NCBI GenBank assembly: GCA_044224905.1
Contig: JBGAJN010000002.1
Coordinates: forward strand, 1,674,001-1,738,000
Direction of reading: 5' to 3'
Length of the DNA: 64,000 bases
DNA from: JBGAJN01 sp044224905
GTDB taxonomy: Bacteria > Verrucomicrobiota > Verrucomicrobiia > Limisphaerales > JBGAJN01
Shown here: one piece after another, positions 61,877-64,000 of the stretch
Position numbering within the stretch: the first letter of the stretch is position 1
Layout of the letters: the number at the start of each line of letters is the position of its first letter
Position numbers and translations under genes: made by a program
Notes under the pieces: generated by a model
The model's input: the letters and a program-made list of their open reading frames with translations, nothing else
Database searches by the model: none
Told to the model about the DNA's origin: nothing

Positions 61877-62817
61877 CGGTTGCCTTTCTTTGCGGGTTTG
61901 CGGAGGTCTTCCAAAGCGGAGCAAAAGTGCGCGAGATCTTTAATCTGGAATGCGCCGGTCTTTTCCAATGCGCCGCGGTACGAAGAAATGGCCCGCCCGC
62001 CTGCCAGCAAGGGAACTTCTTGAGGGAGGAGTTCGCGCAGGCGCACCAGTTCGCTCTCGAGTCGTGAATCGTCCTCGGGATAAACGACGCTCAGTGCAAC
62101 GGCGCGGGCTCGATTCTGCTTGGCCGCGCCGGCGATCTCGGCCGCGGGGAGGCTTGCGCCCAGATAGGTCACGTGCCAGCCGAGATTCGCTGCCGCTGCG
62201 GCAACTAACAAGGCGCCCAGCTCGTGCAACTGACCCGCAGGCGTAGCAACAAGCAGTGTCGGCGCATTCTCAGAACCGCCGAAGGGTTTTGAAGCATGGC
62301 CGAGGAAAATCTTGATCATCGCCGTGGCGAAGTGTTCATGCGCCGCCGTGATGGTTCCATTCCGCCAGAGTTCCCCGATCGTTTGCGCGAGGGGAGCGAT
62401 GACGTGCTGGAGCAATCCAAATGCTCCCAGCGCGGTCTCTGCACGCTTTAGCGCGCTGTCCAGGCCGCGCGAATCGAGCGTCTTCACCGCTTCGATGCAT
62501 TCTTCGAGGAGCGAAGGTGTTGTTTGTTTTCCGACAACCGCAGTGACGGGGGCGCCGTTTTTGGGCGTCGTTGTTGTCGCGAGCTTTCGCAATTTGTCAG
62601 TCGGAAGTTTCGCCACGTTGCCGATGCTGTGGCCGTCGGTCGTGATATGCCGCAGGAGGTTAAGCCGTTCGATTTGCTCTTCTGAGTAGAGCCGCCGGTT
62701 AGTTCCGGTGCGCTCCGGCACCACCGCGCCGTATCGCTTTTCCCAAATTCGAATGACGTGAGCGCTGAGCCCCGTGCGGCGGGCGACCATTTTGATTGCG
62801 TGAAGGGCTGCGGCCAT
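61873..62817 (-). CDS. carH: CarH-like B12-dependent light-sensing MerR repressor
   Basis: This 314-residue protein has a MerR helix-turn-helix (IKMVARRTGLSAHVIRIWEKRYG) and a C-terminal cobalamin-binding region. The W-x9-E-H motif that cages adenosylcobalamin in CarH is present as W151 and E161-H162, and H198 in QLHELG fits the lower axial ligand, at spacing close to the Thermus protein. In the dark such proteins repress as tetramers; light breaks the Co-C bond and frees DNA. The DUF2892 gene follows. The start is ATG 62817; 62832 is an alternative. It is divergent from a sigma-70 gene, with likely operators between. Confidence 0.88.
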   Translation of the reverse strand: MAAALHAIKMVARRTGLSAHVIRIWEKRYGAVVPERTGTNRRLYSEEQIERLNLLRHITTDGHSIGNVAKLPTDKLRKLATTTTPKNGAPVTAVVGKQTTPSLLEECIEAVKTLDSRGLDSALKRAETALGAFGLLQHVIAPLAQTIGELWRNGTITAAHEHFATAMIKIFLGHASKPFGGSENAPTLLVATPAGQLHELGALLVAAAAANLGWHVTYLGASLPAAEIAGAAKQNRARAVALSVVYPEDDSRLESELVRLRELLPQEVPLLAGGRAISSYRGALEKTGAFQIKDLAHFCSALEDLRKPAKKGNR

Positions 62818-62822
62818 AAAGT

Positions 62823-62992
62823 TAGACAACATTCAGACATTGAGATTGGTTTGGCAAGCTAGAATTTTGTTTTGGCTGGGTAAATAGGGCCAATCGCCGA
62901 GTGGGATGCCGTTTTGCGTGGTGTCTTTTTCTTGGGAAATAAATTGAGACAACAATTTGACAAGTGGTGAAAGGTTAGACATCTTCTAAACA
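62823..62992. promoter_or_regulatory. Three CarH-like operator candidates with 11-bp spaced ACA half-sites
   Basis: Three similar 17-mers occur: TAGACAACATTCAGACA (62823-62839), GAGACAACAATTTGACA (62946-62962) and TAGACATCTTCTAAACA (62976-62992). The first two match at 13 of 17 positions, the first and third at 12 of 17. In each, two (G/A)ACA elements are 11 bases apart, as CarH-type operators are. The second contains a TTGACA (62957-62962) that could be a -35 toward the sigma gene, though no good -10 follows. Confidence 0.55.
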
Positions 62993-63168
62993 AGATGCTT
63001 TTCGCGAACCACAGTTCTCAATCCCCAAACGCGGTGACCAGCATGTGTTGCAGCGTGAACAGTTGTTGCGGTTCTCGTTCTTATCCGCGCTCGTGGGTTT
63101 TCGTTGTTCTTCACCCGGTGAATCACGCTCCAGCTCTCAAAGAAATCTGATCGCCCAATCATCCCACC
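62833..63168. other. Divergent region between carH-like and sigma genes
   Basis: This 336-base region holds the operator candidates and, from about 63000, a stretch without a recognisable gene. It is AT-richer than the coding sequence on either side. The promoters of both flanking genes must lie here. Confidence 0.55.
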
Positions 63169-64000
63169 ATGACATCAACTCAAAATACGACAACCGGCCG
63201 TAGGAATCGCGCTTCGCAATTGCCGACACCTCCGAACTCTAGTCGTGCACGACGAAAGGCTCGTAGTGGCTCCGTGCGCGGTCAGAGGCTAGTGCGCTCG
63301 TCGTCTAACCGTTCGACGAGTATTTCAATTATCCGAAACGAGGTGCGACCTCAGTCCTCAGCATATAAGTTGGCGGGGATTGTTCTGCCGGTTTCGTTAA
63401 CCCCGGTTGAACCTCGGCAAGCGGGTGAGCCGGCCGATTCGCTGACGCTTTACCTTCGCGAGGCGATGCAAGTGGACCTGCTCACTCCGGATCAGGAGAT
63501 CGTGCTCGCGAAACTGATTCAGGCCGGCGACGAGCAGGCTCGCGAGCACATGATCCGCGCGAACCTCCGCCTGGTGGTGAAGATCGCCCGCGAGTACGAG
63601 CACGTCGGGCTTCCGCTTTTGGACCTGATCAATGAGGGAAACCTCGGCCTGATGAAAGCTGTGGAGCGGTTCGATCCAAGTAAGGGGGCGAAGCTCTCGA
63701 CCTACAGCGCATTTTGGATCAAGCAATCCATTCGCAGAGCTTTGGCCAATCAGTCAAAGCTCATTCGGCTTCCAGTTCACGTGGTGGATAAACTTTTCCA
63801 CGTCAGTCGCGCTGCGGCCCGCTTTCAACAATTGCATGGCCGGGAGGCCAGCGAATCCGAGTTGGCCGCCGAACTCGGCATTTCCGCCAGCCGCATTTCC
63901 GAGCTCCGTTCTGTAAGCACGCGGCCGGCGTCTTTGGACGCGCAGTTGGGGGACGATGAGACGTCGCGATATTCTGACATTGTGCCCGATGAGTCCGCCG
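63169..64000 (+). CDS. RNA polymerase sigma-70 family factor, 3' partial
   Basis: The open frame from ATG 63169 runs to the end of the window, so the C-terminal part is missing. The first 95 or so residues are Ser/Arg-rich and not conserved. Then come regions 1.2 (DSLTLYLREAMQVDLLTPDQE), 2.1-2.4 (RANLRLVVKIAREYEHVGLPLLDLINEG, FDPSKGAKLSTYSAFWIKQSIRRAL) and the start of region 3 (LFHVSRAAARFQQLHGREAS). Promoter-recognition region 2.4 is present, but region 4 is outside. It fits a group 2 or RpoD-like alternative sigma factor. Its divergence from the CarH-like gene suggests light or B12 control. Confidence 0.88.
   Translation, partial: MTSTQNTTTGRRNRASQLPTPPNSSRARRKARSGSVRGQRLVRSSSNRSTSISIIRNEVRPQSSAYKLAGIVLPVSLTPVEPRQAGEPADSLTLYLREAMQVDLLTPDQEIVLAKLIQAGDEQAREHMIRANLRLVVKIAREYEHVGLPLLDLINEGNLGLMKAVERFDPSKGAKLSTYSAFWIKQSIRRALANQSKLIRLPVHVVDKLFHVSRAAARFQQLHGREASESELAAELGISASRISELRSVSTRPASLDAQLGDDETSRYSDIVPDESA

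Noticed and set aside
1..64000. tRNA genes, rRNA genes, CRISPR arrays and insertion sequences
   Set aside because: No cloverleaf with a GTTCRANNC loop, no repeat-spacer pattern, and no transposase motif was recognised, though a covariance search was not possible.

Overview
The window looks like one high-GC chromosomal segment (about 60% GC by eye) of a heterotrophic, aerobic member of the Verrucomicrobia, most likely near the Pedosphaera/Limisphaerales group. The grounds are a PVC-type CxxCH heme protein with HEAT repeats and a discoidin-like tail, a sulfatase next to a DUF1080 protein, a DUF2231-cytochrome fusion, and secreted proteins whose C-termini end in 'FWRVQ' or 'FYRIS' tails common in that group. 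No rRNA, tRNA, CRISPR array, insertion sequence or phage gene was recognised. This lineage call is inference from gene content, not from a marker phylogeny. LAYOUT: 1-2600 holds the end of a 2-oxoacid:ferredoxin oxidoreductase (korA partial, korB), its terminator and an FmdB-type zinc ribbon gene. 2637-8444 is one very large hybrid sensor kinase (ten PAS, one GAF). 8768-12627 has a radical SAM/SPASM enzyme and a secreted subtilase. 12628-14090 is a short accessory patch: a GTC-rich repeat and one AT-rich gene that appears to fuse a TIR/deoxyribosyltransferase-like domain to a DeoR-type sensor domain without a DNA-binding domain. 14108-22890 carries alaS, an EgtD-like methyltransferase, small enzymes, a YjfB-like small protein, a retropepsin-like protein, a truncated globin and a minus-strand three-gene unit (cNMP-binding protein, AI-2E-type permease, zinc ribbon/PH protein). 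23058-24741 is ribBA-ribH. 24881-33453 is a respiratory locus: cupredoxin, heme A synthesis (ctaA, ctaB), then the aa3-type oxidase in the unusual order I-III-IV-small-small-II-SCO-DUF420, with a perfect Crp-type site at the head and a sigma70-like promoter before subunit I. 33454-42244 mixes a cysteine-cluster protein, a phosphotransferase, an Omp85-like outer membrane protein, a TrmN6-like methyltransferase, the DUF2231-cytochrome fusion, prfC and rpsU. 42489-46035 is a tightly coupled cluster (SIS protein, purU, MetE-like, metallo-beta-lactamase fold). 46032-56930 holds a macro domain protein, a beta-helix protein, the PVC heme protein, a sugar-isomerase-like protein, a nucleoside-type MFS transporter and a cardiolipin synthase. 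56999-61655 holds an odd zinc-ribbon SDR, a sulfatase with an altered active-site motif, DUF1080 and SRPBCC proteins. 61667-64000 holds a CarH-like B12 photoreceptor repressor facing a sigma-70 family gene that runs off the end. HOW IT WORKS TOGETHER: the strongest functional unit is the oxidase locus, which combines synthesis of its heme A, copper delivery (SCO), a likely maturation factor (DUF420), a possible copper electron carrier, and probable control by a Crp/Fnr-family regulator. The most novel candidates are the TIR-like/DeoR-sensor fusion at 12975-14090 and the CarH-sigma pair with three motifs that each contain 11-bp spaced repeats in the shared intergenic region.
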